This document shows, in pieces, positions 6,159 to 14,035 of a stretch of DNA of 39,874 nucleotides. Within the stretch, counting starts at the first letter, position 1. Each line of letters begins with the position of its first letter. The notes under the pieces were generated by a model. That model ran no database searches, had not been told where the DNA came from, and saw only the letters and a program-made list of their open reading frames with translations. The position numbers and the translations under genes were made by a program. This DNA is from DATKEG01 sp035544515 (GTDB taxonomy: Bacteria > Acidobacteriota > Vicinamibacteria > Fen-336), in NCBI GenBank assembly GCA_035544515.1, contig DATKEG010000171.1, positions 1 through 39,874 on the forward strand, written 5' to 3'.

Positions 6159-7329
6159 GGTCCTCCCTCTCACCGAAGGCCACCCGCAGCCGCCCCTCCA
6201 CGAGGGCCGCCCCGAGGAGGCGGCGGGAGGCCAGCGTACGCGGGAGCAGGATGTTCCGGCGCTGATTCTTGACCGAAACGACCAGGTCTTCGCCATGCGT
6301 CCAGACCTGCAGGTCTTCCTTCTCGGCGAACGGCATCCGGATGTAGAGAGCGTATCCGCGGCCCTCCCTCTTCACCTCCACCGGGCGGTCCGAGAAGAAG
6401 ACGGCCGTGGGGTCCTTGTCCCCGAAAACCTCTCCCGCGAGCTCGTCGAGGAGCTTCACCCCCGTCATCTCGCGGTCGAACAGGCGCGCCTGGAAGAAGG
6501 GCAGGGGATCGAAGTTGCGGCGCGCCTCCGCGAGGTGGCCGGCCTGGATGTCCATCCATTTGTCGAAGTACTCGGACCGGGCCTGCGGCGGCAGCACGCG
6601 GTTGGCCACCACGGCGTCCACGGGGAAGGCGAACAGGTTCAAGTAGGTGTACAGCCGCTGCGACTCGTTGATGACCATGCGCTCGGGGTTGAGCACGATG
6701 CGGATCGAGCTGCGGCGCGGGTCCTGGAGGAGCGGCCCCATCCCCTGCAGCTCCTCGTAGACGCCCTTGACCGCGGCCAGCACGTCGTCCGAGGGCAGGG
6801 GCATGTCCGTCACGCGCTTGGCCACCGGCCGCACGGATTTCAGGACCGTGCGCTGGATGGGGAAGATGCGCTTGAAGTAGAACTGCAGGATCTCCGGCAC
6901 GCCCAGCATGCGCACCGTCTCGCCGGTGGGCGCCGTGTCGATGACGATCACCTCGTAGGACTTCTCGTCGGCGTAGCGCTTGACCTTCAGGAGGCTGAAC
7001 AGCTCCTCCATCCCGGGCAATATCGCCATCTCCTCCGCCACCGCCTCGTCCATGCCCTGGAAGGTCAGGAAGCGCGTGAGCCATTCCTGGATCACGCCCC
7101 AGTGGCTGGCCAGCTCCCGGTTGACGTCGATCTCCAGCGCGTGCAGGTTCTTCGCGATCGAGGTCGGGGCGCTCTCGACCTCGGCCTCGAGCGCGTCGCC
7201 CAGGCTGTGCGCCGCGTCGGTGGAGACGACGAGGGTGCGGTGGCCGAGGCGCGCGGAGCGGACGGCGGTGGCGGCGGAGAGGCTCGTCTTGCCCACGCCG
7301 CCCTTGCCCGAATAGAGGATGATCCTCAC
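6148..7329 (-). CDS. ArsA/Get3-family ATPase with C-terminal Hsp20-like domain
   Basis: A 393-residue P-loop ATPase of the SIMIBI class. It has the signature-lysine P-loop GKGGVGKT (8-15), switch I STDAAHSLGD (36-45) and the DTAPTGETVR motif (131-140). Residues about 314-386 form an Hsp20/alpha-crystallin-like beta domain, a known C-terminal addition in bacterial ArsA-like proteins. Family members either energise arsenite export or handle tail-anchored or hydrophobic clients. No arsenite pump, arsR or arsenate reductase is nearby, and there is no metal-binding cysteine cluster, so arsenic resistance is unlikely. It starts at GTG and overlaps the previous ATPase gene by 4 bp (GTGA). It is the third of three paralogues in one operon. 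Confidence 0.93.
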   Translation of the reverse strand: MRIILYSGKGGVGKTSLSAATAVRSARLGHRTLVVSTDAAHSLGDALEAEVESAPTSIAKNLHALEIDVNRELASHWGVIQEWLTRFLTFQGMDEAVAEEMAILPGMEELFSLLKVKRYADEKSYEVIVIDTAPTGETVRMLGVPEILQFYFKRIFPIQRTVLKSVRPVAKRVTDMPLPSDDVLAAVKGVYEELQGMGPLLQDPRRSSIRIVLNPERMVINESQRLYTYLNLFAFPVDAVVANRVLPPQARSEYFDKWMDIQAGHLAEARRNFDPLPFFQARLFDREMTGVKLLDELAGEVFGDKDPTAVFFSDRPVEVKREGRGYALYIRMPFAEKEDLQVWTHGEDLVVSVKNQRRNILLPRTLASRRLLGAALVEGRLRVAFGEREDHGR

Positions 7330-8519
7330 GCGACCCCGCCCGCTCCGGCGCGCGCGCCCGCGCGCGCCCGGGAGCGTACCCGGCCCAGGCCCAGGCCCAG
7401 GATCGCCTCGCCGACCTCCTTCAGCCCACGCAGGTCGTGGACGTCGGTCTCACGCTCCGGCACCGGCACGACGGGGGCCTCGACTTTCTCCCCGAGCTGG
7501 GCGATGTGGCGGCGCTCGGCGCGGGCCAGCGACTGCTGGTCCTGGAAGACCTCCACCAGCCGGCGCTTGAGGTCGCGGTCGAGCTTCACGGCCGGCCGGC
7601 CCTTCCCTCGAGGGGGCGGGGTGGCGGCGGGGTCGGGGTGGACGCGGTTGACGATGAAGCTGACGAAAGGCATGTGGGCCTGGGCCAGGCGCTCGTGGAA
7701 GAAGAGGGCCTCCTCCAGGCTCGCCTTCGCGGGCGCGGCCACGAGCACGAACGCGGAGCCGGGCTCGCGCAGGAGCTTCTGCACCTGCCCCGCCCGCTCC
7801 TTGAAACCCTCGTACAGGCCCTCGAACGCCAGGAAGAACTCGGAGAGGTCCTGGAGGAACTGCACGCCCAGCACGCGGTCGGCGATCTTCAAGGCGAGCG
7901 CCCCCGTGCGGGTGGCGACCTTCAGCGTCAGGCGGCCGGCCACGAAGTACGGCCGCAGCACCCAGCGCAGCACGCTCGTGTCCAGGAAACCCATCAGGCG
8001 TTCCGGAGCTTCCAGGAAGTCGAGGGCATGCCGGGTCGGCGGCGTATCGAGCACGACCAGGTCGAACCGCGGGTCGGCCACCAGCTCGAGGAGCTTCTCC
8101 ATGGCCATGTACTCGTGGCTGCCGGCCAGCGCCGCCGAGACCTGCTGGTAGAAGCGGTTCCCCAGGATGCGCGCCCGCGCTTCCTCGCTCGGGGCGTGCC
8201 GCTCCACGAGCGCGTCGAAGGTCCGCTGCGTGTCGAGCGTCATGGCCCAGAGGGTGCCTTTCGCCTCCGGCGCCACCTTGCCCAGGTCGAGCGCGCGCGG
8301 ACGATCGCCGAGCTGGCGCAGGCCCAGGCTCGTGACCAGGCGCCGCGAGGGGTCGATCGTGCAGACCAGGACCTGCCGCCCCGCGACCGCGGCCTGGAGC
8401 GCCAGCGCGGCGGCCGTGGTCGTCTTGCCGACGCCCCCCGCCCCGCCGATCACGAGCACCTTCCGGTCCCGCACGGCCGCGCGCAGGGCGCGGCGGCCGG
8501 CGGAGGCGCCGGCGCTCAT
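7326..8519 (-). CDS. ArsA-family ATPase with altered P-loop (BagB/Rv3680-like)
   Basis: A 397-residue ATPase paralogue. Its P-loop is GGAGGVGKT (25-33), so the signature lysine of ArsA/Get3 is replaced by Ala while the catalytic Lys32 is kept. The next motifs are TIDPSRRL and DTPPTRHALDFL instead of the STDAAHSL and DTAPTGETVR of the classical type. From memory these features match Rv3680 of Mycobacterium tuberculosis, which works as a complex with its paralogue Rv3679; I could not search this. The C-terminus ends in an Arg/Ala/Gly-rich tail. It overlaps both neighbours by 4 bp, so the three ATPases are made in a coupled way. Without the signature lysine it may need a partner subunit for ATP hydrolysis. 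Confidence 0.92.
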   Translation of the reverse strand: MSAGASAGRRALRAAVRDRKVLVIGGAGGVGKTTTAAALALQAAVAGRQVLVCTIDPSRRLVTSLGLRQLGDRPRALDLGKVAPEAKGTLWAMTLDTQRTFDALVERHAPSEEARARILGNRFYQQVSAALAGSHEYMAMEKLLELVADPRFDLVVLDTPPTRHALDFLEAPERLMGFLDTSVLRWVLRPYFVAGRLTLKVATRTGALALKIADRVLGVQFLQDLSEFFLAFEGLYEGFKERAGQVQKLLREPGSAFVLVAAPAKASLEEALFFHERLAQAHMPFVSFIVNRVHPDPAATPPPRGKGRPAVKLDRDLKRRLVEVFQDQQSLARAERRHIAQLGEKVEAPVVPVPERETDVHDLRGLKEVGEAILGLGLGRVRSRARAGARAGAGGVA

Positions 8520-9475
8520 GCCGCTTCCAGCCGCTCGGCCAGCACGCGGAGGTCGTCGAGGCCGACGTCGTCACGGAAGAGGTAGGGAAGAGCGACGAGC
8601 GGTGTGGTCGAGGCGCGGCGAAGCCGCGCGAGGTAGAAGCGGGTGAGCTTGTGCCGCCGCAAGTGGCGGCGCGCCGCGCCCAGCGCGGCGGACAGGGAGA
8701 TGCCCGGCGCGAGAGCCCCCGCGCCCGCCGCTCCCGCCGCGCCGAGGCGCAGGATCTCGGCTTCCTGTGCCTCGGTGAACCGCCGCTCGTGGCACCCGTT
8801 CAGGAAGATCGCGCGGGGTGTGATCCCCAGCTCCTCGGTCGCCAGCCGATGGAACTCCAGCGCCTCGACCACGGCCATCTCCTCGGGGATCGCCACCACA
8901 CCGAGCGCCGTCCGCGCCGGGTCACGCAGCAGCGCCACGATGCGGCGCGCGTTGTGGCCGACCGGGCCCACGGGCACCGCGCGCGAGGCCGCGAGCGGCA
9001 CCTTCAGGAAGGCCAGGCCGTGGCCGGTCGCGGGCGCGTCGAGGACGATCAGGTCGAAGCGCGGCCGCCCACGCCAGCCGATCGTCTCTCCCTCCAGGAC
9101 CATCACCTTCCCCAGCGTGATCAGCTCCGGCACGCCGGGCGCGGCGGCGAAGAACCGGTGGTAGAGGGGGCTCTCGAGCACGCGGCGGGCGAGGATGTCG
9201 ACGCGAACGGTCGCGCGGACGTACTCCTCCATGGCGGCCTTGGGATCGAGGTTCAACGTGAACAGACCCGGCAGCACCTCGCACACCACGCCTCCCGAAC
9301 GCCGGCCGCCCAGGTAGCGGGCGGCTTCGCGCGGAGCCTCCACCTCCACGAGGAGGACCCGTTTGCCCCGCTCGCGCGCCGCCAGGGCCAGGGCCGCGCC
9401 CACGACGCTCTTGCCCACGCCACCCTTGCCCGACAAGACGATGAGGCGCTTCGAGAGGAGATCATCGAGCACCAT
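8516..9475 (-). CDS. ArsA-family ATPase (BagA/Rv3679-like), first gene of the operon
   Basis: A 319-residue ATPase with the P-loop GKGGVGKS, followed by LLVEVEAPREAARYLG where ArsA has the STDAAHS switch, and LDAPATGHGLAFL in place of DTAPTGET. This pattern resembles the Rv3679 type, which in actinobacteria also precedes the Rv3680 type. The C-terminal part is Ala/Gly-rich and ends in LVALPYLFRDDVGLDDL. I chose the ATG at 9475 because TAGTCT lies 8 nt before it; a GTG at 9493 would place that box inside the gene. It overlaps the next ATPase gene by 4 bp. It is divergent from the glycosyltransferase gene at 9541. Confidence 0.92.
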   Translation of the reverse strand: MVLDDLLSKRLIVLSGKGGVGKSVVGAALALAARERGKRVLLVEVEAPREAARYLGGRRSGGVVCEVLPGLFTLNLDPKAAMEEYVRATVRVDILARRVLESPLYHRFFAAAPGVPELITLGKVMVLEGETIGWRGRPRFDLIVLDAPATGHGLAFLKVPLAASRAVPVGPVGHNARRIVALLRDPARTALGVVAIPEEMAVVEALEFHRLATEELGITPRAIFLNGCHERRFTEAQEAEILRLGAAGAAGAGALAPGISLSAALGAARRHLRRHKLTRFYLARLRRASTTPLVALPYLFRDDVGLDDLRVLAERLEAA

Positions 9476-9483
9476 CGGGCCCC

Positions 9484-9489
9484 AGACTA
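9484..9489 (-). promoter_or_regulatory. -10 box of the ArsA operon (leaderless type)
   Basis: TAGTCT on the minus strand ends 8 nt before the ATG at 9475. No -35 or Shine-Dalgarno stands out. Confidence 0.4.
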
Positions 9490-9526
9490 CCACCGTACAC
9501 CGCCGGTGCCCGACCCCGGTGCGGAG

Positions 9527-9532
9527 TAGAAT
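9527..9532 (+). promoter_or_regulatory. -10 box of the glycosyltransferase gene (leaderless type)
   Basis: TAGAAT (five of six consensus bases) lies 8 nt before the ATG at 9541. There is no Shine-Dalgarno and no good -35. Confidence 0.45.
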
Positions 9533-9540
9533 GCCGCTCG

Positions 9541-10323
9541 ATGACCGAGGCCACCACCCTGGCGGCTCCCCCGACCGAAACGGCCGGGAGGGGGCGGGTC
9601 GTCATCGTCATGCCCGCCTACAACGCGGCGCGCACGCTCGAGGACACGTTCCGGGCGATCCCCCCGGGCTACTTCGACGAGATCGTGGTCGTGGACGACC
9701 ACAGCCGGGACGAGACGACGGAGCTGGCGCAGCGGCTCAACCTCAAGGCGATCCGCCACCCGCACAACGTCGGGTACGGGGGCAACCAGAAGACCTGCTA
9801 CATGGAGGCGCTGCGGGACGGCGCCGACATCGTGGTCATGCTGCACCCGGACGGGCAATACGACCCCGCCATCATCCCCGAGATGATCCGGCCGATCGCG
9901 GAGAGGCGGGCGGACATGGTGCTCGGCTCGCGGATGATGGTGCCCGGCGGAGCGGCGCGCGGCGGGATGCCGCGGTGGAAGCGGATCTCCAACCGGTTCC
10001 TCACCACCATGGAGAACCTGGCCATGAGGCGCCGGTTCTCCGAGTGCCACACCGGCTATCGCGCCTACAGCCGCCACTTCCTGGAGACGGTGCCGTTCCT
10101 GCGCAACTCGAACAACTTCGTCTTCGACACCGAGGTGATCTTCCAGGCCGTGGCCTTCGGCCTGCCCGTGGTCGAGGTGCCGATCTCGACGCGTTACTTC
10201 GCGGACGCCTCCTCGGTCGGGTTCCGCACGGGTGTGGTCTACGGGCTGGGAACGCTCCTGACCGCCCTCCGGTACGTGCTCCACCGGACGGGGATCCTCT
10301 CCTGCGACAAGTTCCGCCGCTGA
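9541..10323 (+). CDS. Family 2 glycosyltransferase (dolichyl-phosphate mannosyltransferase-like)
   Basis: A 260-residue GT-A fold enzyme that transfers a sugar from a nucleotide donor, probably to a polyprenyl phosphate or another lipid. Motifs: VVIVMPAYNAARTL at the N-terminal strand, EIVVVDDHSRDET for nucleotide binding, HNVGYGGNQKTCY, and the metal-binding region LHPDGQYDP, where DPDGQ-type enzymes have the second acidic residue. There is no C-terminal membrane anchor, so it is cytoplasmic or peripherally bound. Its stop overlaps the start region of the following polytopic membrane protein, so the pair probably makes a lipid-linked sugar and uses it on the far side of the membrane. Specificity cannot be read from the sequence. 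Confidence 0.93.
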   Translation: MTEATTLAAPPTETAGRGRVVIVMPAYNAARTLEDTFRAIPPGYFDEIVVVDDHSRDETTELAQRLNLKAIRHPHNVGYGGNQKTCYMEALRDGADIVVMLHPDGQYDPAIIPEMIRPIAERRADMVLGSRMMVPGGAARGGMPRWKRISNRFLTTMENLAMRRRFSECHTGYRAYSRHFLETVPFLRNSNNFVFDTEVIFQAVAFGLPVVEVPISTRYFADASSVGFRTGVVYGLGTLLTALRYVLHRTGILSCDKFRR

Positions 10324-12224
10324 ACGCTCTTCGGCCCTCCCGCCCCGTCCTCCTCCTCGCCGTGTCGCTCCTGGCGCTGGCCGCGCTCGACCTGGCGCGG
10401 GCGTACGCCGGGCGGTCGCTGCGTCCCTTCCAATGGGCGGCCGGGCTCCTCGCGGTGGCCGCCGTGTGGTGGCTGATGCGCTCGCGGGGCTCCTCGCGCC
10501 GGGAGGCGTGGCCGGTCGGCGTCCTCTGCCTCTTCCTCGTGCCGCTCTGGGTGGACCACGCCCGGCAGCTCCAGAGCGACGGCATCATGTATTACGCCTT
10601 CCTCCGCTCGGTGCTCTTCGACGGGGACCTGCATTTCAGCAACGACTTCGCGCTCCTGGGCTGGCCCGACATACCGAACGTGCTGCCGGTCGGAGCGCCG
10701 CTCCTGTGGAGCCCGTTCGTGGCCACCACGCACCTGCTTCGCCAGGCGGCCAGGCTGTTCGGCGCGGGAGAGCCCACCGGCGTCGAGCCGCTCTACCAGG
10801 CGACGGCCTGCCTGGCCACCGTCGTCTACGGCTCCGCGGGGCTCCTCCTGCTGCCGGGGGCGTTGAAGCGATGGGTGATCCCGGCGGCGGCCTTCTGGGC
10901 CACCGTGCTGTGCTGGGTCGGCTCGCCGCTGCGCTTCTACCTTTCCGTCCTGCCCGGCCTGGCTCACGGCGTGGAGTTCTTCGCGGCGGTGCTCGTGTTG
11001 CGGGCCTGGCTGTCGCTGCGCGACCGGGTGGACGTGCGGCGCGCGGCGCTGTGCGGGGCGGCTTGCGGCCTCGTATTCCTCGCGCGCTCGCAGGATGGGC
11101 TCCTGCTGCTCGCGCCGGCCGTCGAGATCGGGCGGCGCCTCTTTCGCCGCGGCGAGGATCGTCGCCGGCTGCTCGGGGCGGGGGCCGCGCTCGCCGGCGC
11201 CTTCGCGCTGGTCGCGCTGCCCCAGATCGTCGTCTGGCAGGTCACGTTCCACGACGCCGTGCTCATCCCGCACCAGCAGATCCACGGCGATCAGTTCCTG
11301 CTGCCCGAGCCGCAGCTCGCGGGCACCCTCGTCTCCCCGCGCGGCGGCGTCTTCCTCAACTACCCGGTGCTGTTCGTGGCCTTCGTCGGGCTCCTCGTCC
11401 TCGCGTTCCGGGACCCCGCCTACGTGGCGGCCGTGCTCCCGGTGCTCCTCGCCGGCTGGTACGTGAACGCCAGCGTGTTCGACTGGTACCAGGTGCGGCG
11501 GTTCACCGGTGTCGTGCCGCTGCTGGCGCCGGGGCTCGCCCTCGTGCTGGTACCGCTGACGCGCGGGGGCTTCGTGCCCGTGGCGGTGCTGGCCTTCGCC
11601 GTCTGGCGCCACGACCTCGCGGTGGATGCGCTGCGTCGCATCCCCGGCGACCCCGCGCCGCTGCGCGCGGTGGTGCGCGAGGCCGCCGACGGCCTCGCCG
11701 GCGATGCGTACGCCATCCTCGAGCCGCGCGCGCCCCGGCTGGCGGTGCGGCTCCTCTCGGCCTACACCGGCGAGCCGCTGCTCCACGAGACGGTGAGCCG
11801 GGTGGACCTCGACGGCGCGCCGTCCGTCCTGCGCCTGCCGCGGCCCGCGCGCCATCTCGCGGCGGTGGAGGTGGAAGACGGGCAGGCCGGCCGGTGGGTG
11901 AGCGACCGGGAGACCCGGCTCTTCCTCCCCGTCGCCTGGACCGGCGGAGTGGTGGTCACGGTGCGCGCGCGCGCGCTGGAAACGGTCGAGCCGCAGCACA
12001 TGGAGGCCCTGTGGAACGACGTGGCGGCGGGCCGGCTGGCCATGACGGCCGCGTGGGGCGACTACCGCTTCCGCGTGCCGGCCGCCGCCGTTCGCCCCGG
12101 GACGAACGAGCTCTTGCTGCGCTTCGACCGCGCGCCGATCTACCGGAGGATCCGTGGTGACGGTCCGAGGGAGCCGCGGCCGGCCATACTGTCCGCGATC
12201 ACGCTCCATCGCGCCCACGAGTGA
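10320..12224 (+). CDS. Polytopic membrane protein, GT-C glycosyltransferase-like
   Basis: Up to 634 residues with about ten hydrophobic segments in the first 430 residues, then a soluble C-terminal region (about 440-634) of beta character. The first large loop has LQSDGIMYYAFLRS and later PVGAPLLWSPF, as in PMT/ArnT-like GT-C enzymes that take sugars from polyprenyl phosphate. Acceptor and donor are unknown; the GT2 gene immediately upstream may supply the donor. The frame has no ATG or GTG before the first membrane segment. A CTG at 10320 would overlap the GT2 stop by 4 bp and keep that segment intact. The first standard start, GTG at 10362, would cut the segment in half. The start is therefore uncertain. 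Confidence 0.83.
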   Translation: MNALRPSRPVLLLAVSLLALAALDLARAYAGRSLRPFQWAAGLLAVAAVWWLMRSRGSSRREAWPVGVLCLFLVPLWVDHARQLQSDGIMYYAFLRSVLFDGDLHFSNDFALLGWPDIPNVLPVGAPLLWSPFVATTHLLRQAARLFGAGEPTGVEPLYQATACLATVVYGSAGLLLLPGALKRWVIPAAAFWATVLCWVGSPLRFYLSVLPGLAHGVEFFAAVLVLRAWLSLRDRVDVRRAALCGAACGLVFLARSQDGLLLLAPAVEIGRRLFRRGEDRRRLLGAGAALAGAFALVALPQIVVWQVTFHDAVLIPHQQIHGDQFLLPEPQLAGTLVSPRGGVFLNYPVLFVAFVGLLVLAFRDPAYVAAVLPVLLAGWYVNASVFDWYQVRRFTGVVPLLAPGLALVLVPLTRGGFVPVAVLAFAVWRHDLAVDALRRIPGDPAPLRAVVREAADGLAGDAYAILEPRAPRLAVRLLSAYTGEPLLHETVSRVDLDGAPSVLRLPRPARHLAAVEVEDGQAGRWVSDRETRLFLPVAWTGGVVVTVRARALETVEPQHMEALWNDVAAGRLAMTAAWGDYRFRVPAAAVRPGTNELLLRFDRAPIYRRIRGDGPREPRPAILSAITLHRAHE

Positions 12225-12253
12225 AGCGGCCGTGAGCGCGCCGGCCCGCGTGA

Positions 12254-12259
12254 TAGCGT
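12254..12259 (+). promoter_or_regulatory. -10 box of the HIT-DUF502 operon (leaderless type)
   Basis: TAGCGT lies 6 nt before the ATG at 12266, in the 41-bp gap after the membrane protein gene. No -35 is recognisable. Confidence 0.38.
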
Positions 12260-12265
12260 ACGGAG

Positions 12266-12712
12266 ATGGCCGCGGCGAAAGACTGCACCTTCTGCCGGAT
12301 CGTCGGTGACGGCGAGGCCGCCCCCACCGTCTTCGAGGACGAGGACGTGGTGGCCTTCCTCGACCACCGGCCGCTCTTCCCGGGACATTGCCTGGTCGTT
12401 CCCCGCGCGCACCACGAGACGCTGGCCGACCTGCCCGCGCCGGCCGTCGCGCCGCTCTTCATGGGTGCGCGGCTGCTCAGCCGCGCGGTGGTGGACGCCA
12501 TGGACGCCGAGGGCAGCTTCGTGGCCGTCAACAACACGGTGAGCCAGAGCGTGCCGCACCTGCACGTGCACGTGGTGCCGCGGAGGAAAGGGGACGGCCT
12601 GCGCGGCTTCTTCTGGCCGCGGCAGCCCTACGACGGGCCGCAGGCGATGGCCGAGACGCGGCGGCGGCTGCGCGCGGCGATCGACCGGCTGCGGAGCGAG
12701 GGGTTCCCATGA
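12266..12712 (+). CDS. HIT-family nucleotide hydrolase
   Basis: A 148-residue histidine triad protein. The active site is HLHVHVV (His98, His100, His102) preceded by NNTVSQSVP, and the N-terminus CTFCRIVGDGEAAPTVFEDEDVVAFLD is typical, with a CxxC pair at 7 and 10 that binds zinc in some members. HIT enzymes hydrolyse or transfer nucleoside monophosphates from dinucleotides or adenylated compounds. The substrate is unknown here. It overlaps the DUF502 gene by 4 bp (ATGA). Confidence 0.93.
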   Translation: MAAAKDCTFCRIVGDGEAAPTVFEDEDVVAFLDHRPLFPGHCLVVPRAHHETLADLPAPAVAPLFMGARLLSRAVVDAMDAEGSFVAVNNTVSQSVPHLHVHVVPRRKGDGLRGFFWPRQPYDGPQAMAETRRRLRAAIDRLRSEGFP

Positions 12713-13395
12713 CCGGCGGAGCGCCCCGGCCGAGCGGGCCGGCGGCCGTGCAGGACGCGGTGGCGCGCCTGCGCGCGGGGATCGAGCGCCCGCACACGCG
12801 GTTGTCCCGGCTCCTCCGCAACAAGTTCGTGGCCGGGCTCATCATCCTGATCCCGATCGTGCTGACGGTGAAGGCGCTGTGGTGGCTCTTCGCCTACGTG
12901 GACGGCCTGGCGCAGCCCCTGGCGCAGGCCATCGTGGGCCGGCCCATCCCGGGCATCGGCTTCGTGCTGACCATCGCCATCGTGTTCACGGCGGGGCTGC
13001 TCTTCTCGGCCGGGCCCTTCAAGAGGGTGCTCGACGCGGTCGAAGACCTGCTCGACGGCGTGCCGCTCGTGGGCACGGTGTACGGGACGACCAAGAAGGT
13101 GCTCTCGGGCTTCGGCAACCCCAACGCGCAGAGCGCGTTCCAGCGTTTCGTGCTGGCCCAGCTCCCCGGCCGCACGACCCCCGGCTTCCTCACCGGCAGC
13201 TTCGAGCTGCAGCGGCGCGACGGCACGCGCTACACGCTCTACACGGTGTACATCCCCACGAACCACCTCTACGTGGGCGACGTCGTGGTGCTGCCCGCCG
13301 AGGACGTGATCGAGACCGACCTCACCGTCGAGGACGGCGTGAGCCTGATCCTGTCGGCGGGAGCGTCCGTGCCCGCCCGAGTCGGGGAGAAGTAG
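12709..13395 (+). CDS. DUF502 family membrane protein
   Basis: A 228-residue protein with two membrane segments (about residues 43-65 and 82-102) followed by a conserved soluble part. Recognisable family features are NKFVAGLIILIPIVLTVKAL, PIPGIGFVLTIAIVF, DGVPLVGTVYGTTKKVLSGF and VYIPTNHLYVGDVVVLP. DUF502 proteins are widespread in bacteria and plants (COV1-like) and their biochemical role is unsettled. It is coupled to the HIT gene by a 4-bp overlap, but no functional link is evident. Confidence 0.93.
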   Translation: MTGGAPRPSGPAAVQDAVARLRAGIERPHTRLSRLLRNKFVAGLIILIPIVLTVKALWWLFAYVDGLAQPLAQAIVGRPIPGIGFVLTIAIVFTAGLLFSAGPFKRVLDAVEDLLDGVPLVGTVYGTTKKVLSGFGNPNAQSAFQRFVLAQLPGRTTPGFLTGSFELQRRDGTRYTLYTVYIPTNHLYVGDVVVLPAEDVIETDLTVEDGVSLILSAGASVPARVGEK

Positions 13396-13417
13396 GGGAT
13401 ACTCGCCGTGATCGCTC

Positions 13418-14017
13418 ATGGCCTCACGGGGGGGGAGGCGCGGCCTCGACGCCGCCGCGCTGGCGAGCCTGCTGGCCAGGCTGGGCCGGGACGCGGAGTC
13501 GGCCGGATCCGCCTACGAGGAGCTGCGCCGCGCGCTGGTGGGCTTCTTCGCGTGGCGGGGCGCCCCGACCCCCGAGGAATGCGCCGACGAGACGCTGGAC
13601 CGGCTCGCCCTGCGGCTGGCCGAGGGCGTGGCCGTCGAGGACGTGGCGCGGTTCGCGCGCGGCGTGGCGCGGCTGGTCCTGCTCGAGCACTGGCGCGGCG
13701 CCGACGCGCGGCTGATCCCTCTGGGCGACGCGGCGGCGGACCCCCCGGCCGAGGCCGATGGCTTCGAGGACCAGGCCCACGACTGCCTCGACCTGTGCCT
13801 GGCCGAGCTGCCGCCCGAAGGACGCGGCCTCATCGTCGAGTACTACGTGGCTGAGGGCCGGACACGCATCGACCGTCGCAAGCGGATGGCCGCGGAGCGA
13901 GGCCTCTCGGAGAGCGCGCTGCGCAACCGCGCCCAGCGCCTGCGCGACGCGCTCGAGCGCTGCATCATCGGATGCCTGGCCACGGCGGGTGGCGCCCCCG
14001 GCGACACGAAGGCGTGA
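13418..14017 (+). CDS. Divergent sigma-factor-like (ECF-type) protein
   Basis: A 199-residue protein. The C-terminal part (about 120-185) resembles sigma-70 region 4: LAELPPEGRGLIVEYYVAEG, then a helix-turn-helix-like RMAAERGLSESALRNRAQRLRDALERC. The N-terminal part (about 15-90) is helical and only loosely resembles region 2. The neighbour 18 bp downstream looks like a membrane-anchored anti-sigma protein, and this pairing is the main support for the call. It would direct RNA polymerase to a small regulon. It could instead be a non-sigma DNA-binding regulator. No -10/-35 motif for a cognate sigma is obvious upstream. Confidence 0.75.
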   Translation: MASRGGRRGLDAAALASLLARLGRDAESAGSAYEELRRALVGFFAWRGAPTPEECADETLDRLALRLAEGVAVEDVARFARGVARLVLLEHWRGADARLIPLGDAAADPPAEADGFEDQAHDCLDLCLAELPPEGRGLIVEYYVAEGRTRIDRRKRMAAERGLSESALRNRAQRLRDALERCIIGCLATAGGAPGDTKA

Positions 14018-14035
14018 CCCTGTTCACTATGGAGT

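Noticed and set aside
6148..9475. Arsenic-resistance operon
   Set aside because: No arsR, arsB/acr3, arsC or arsD nearby, and the ATPases lack a cysteine metal site.
9363..10319. N-terminal extension of the membrane protein back over the GT2 gene
   Set aside because: This part reads as Arg/Pro/Gly-rich noise and lies over two genuine genes.
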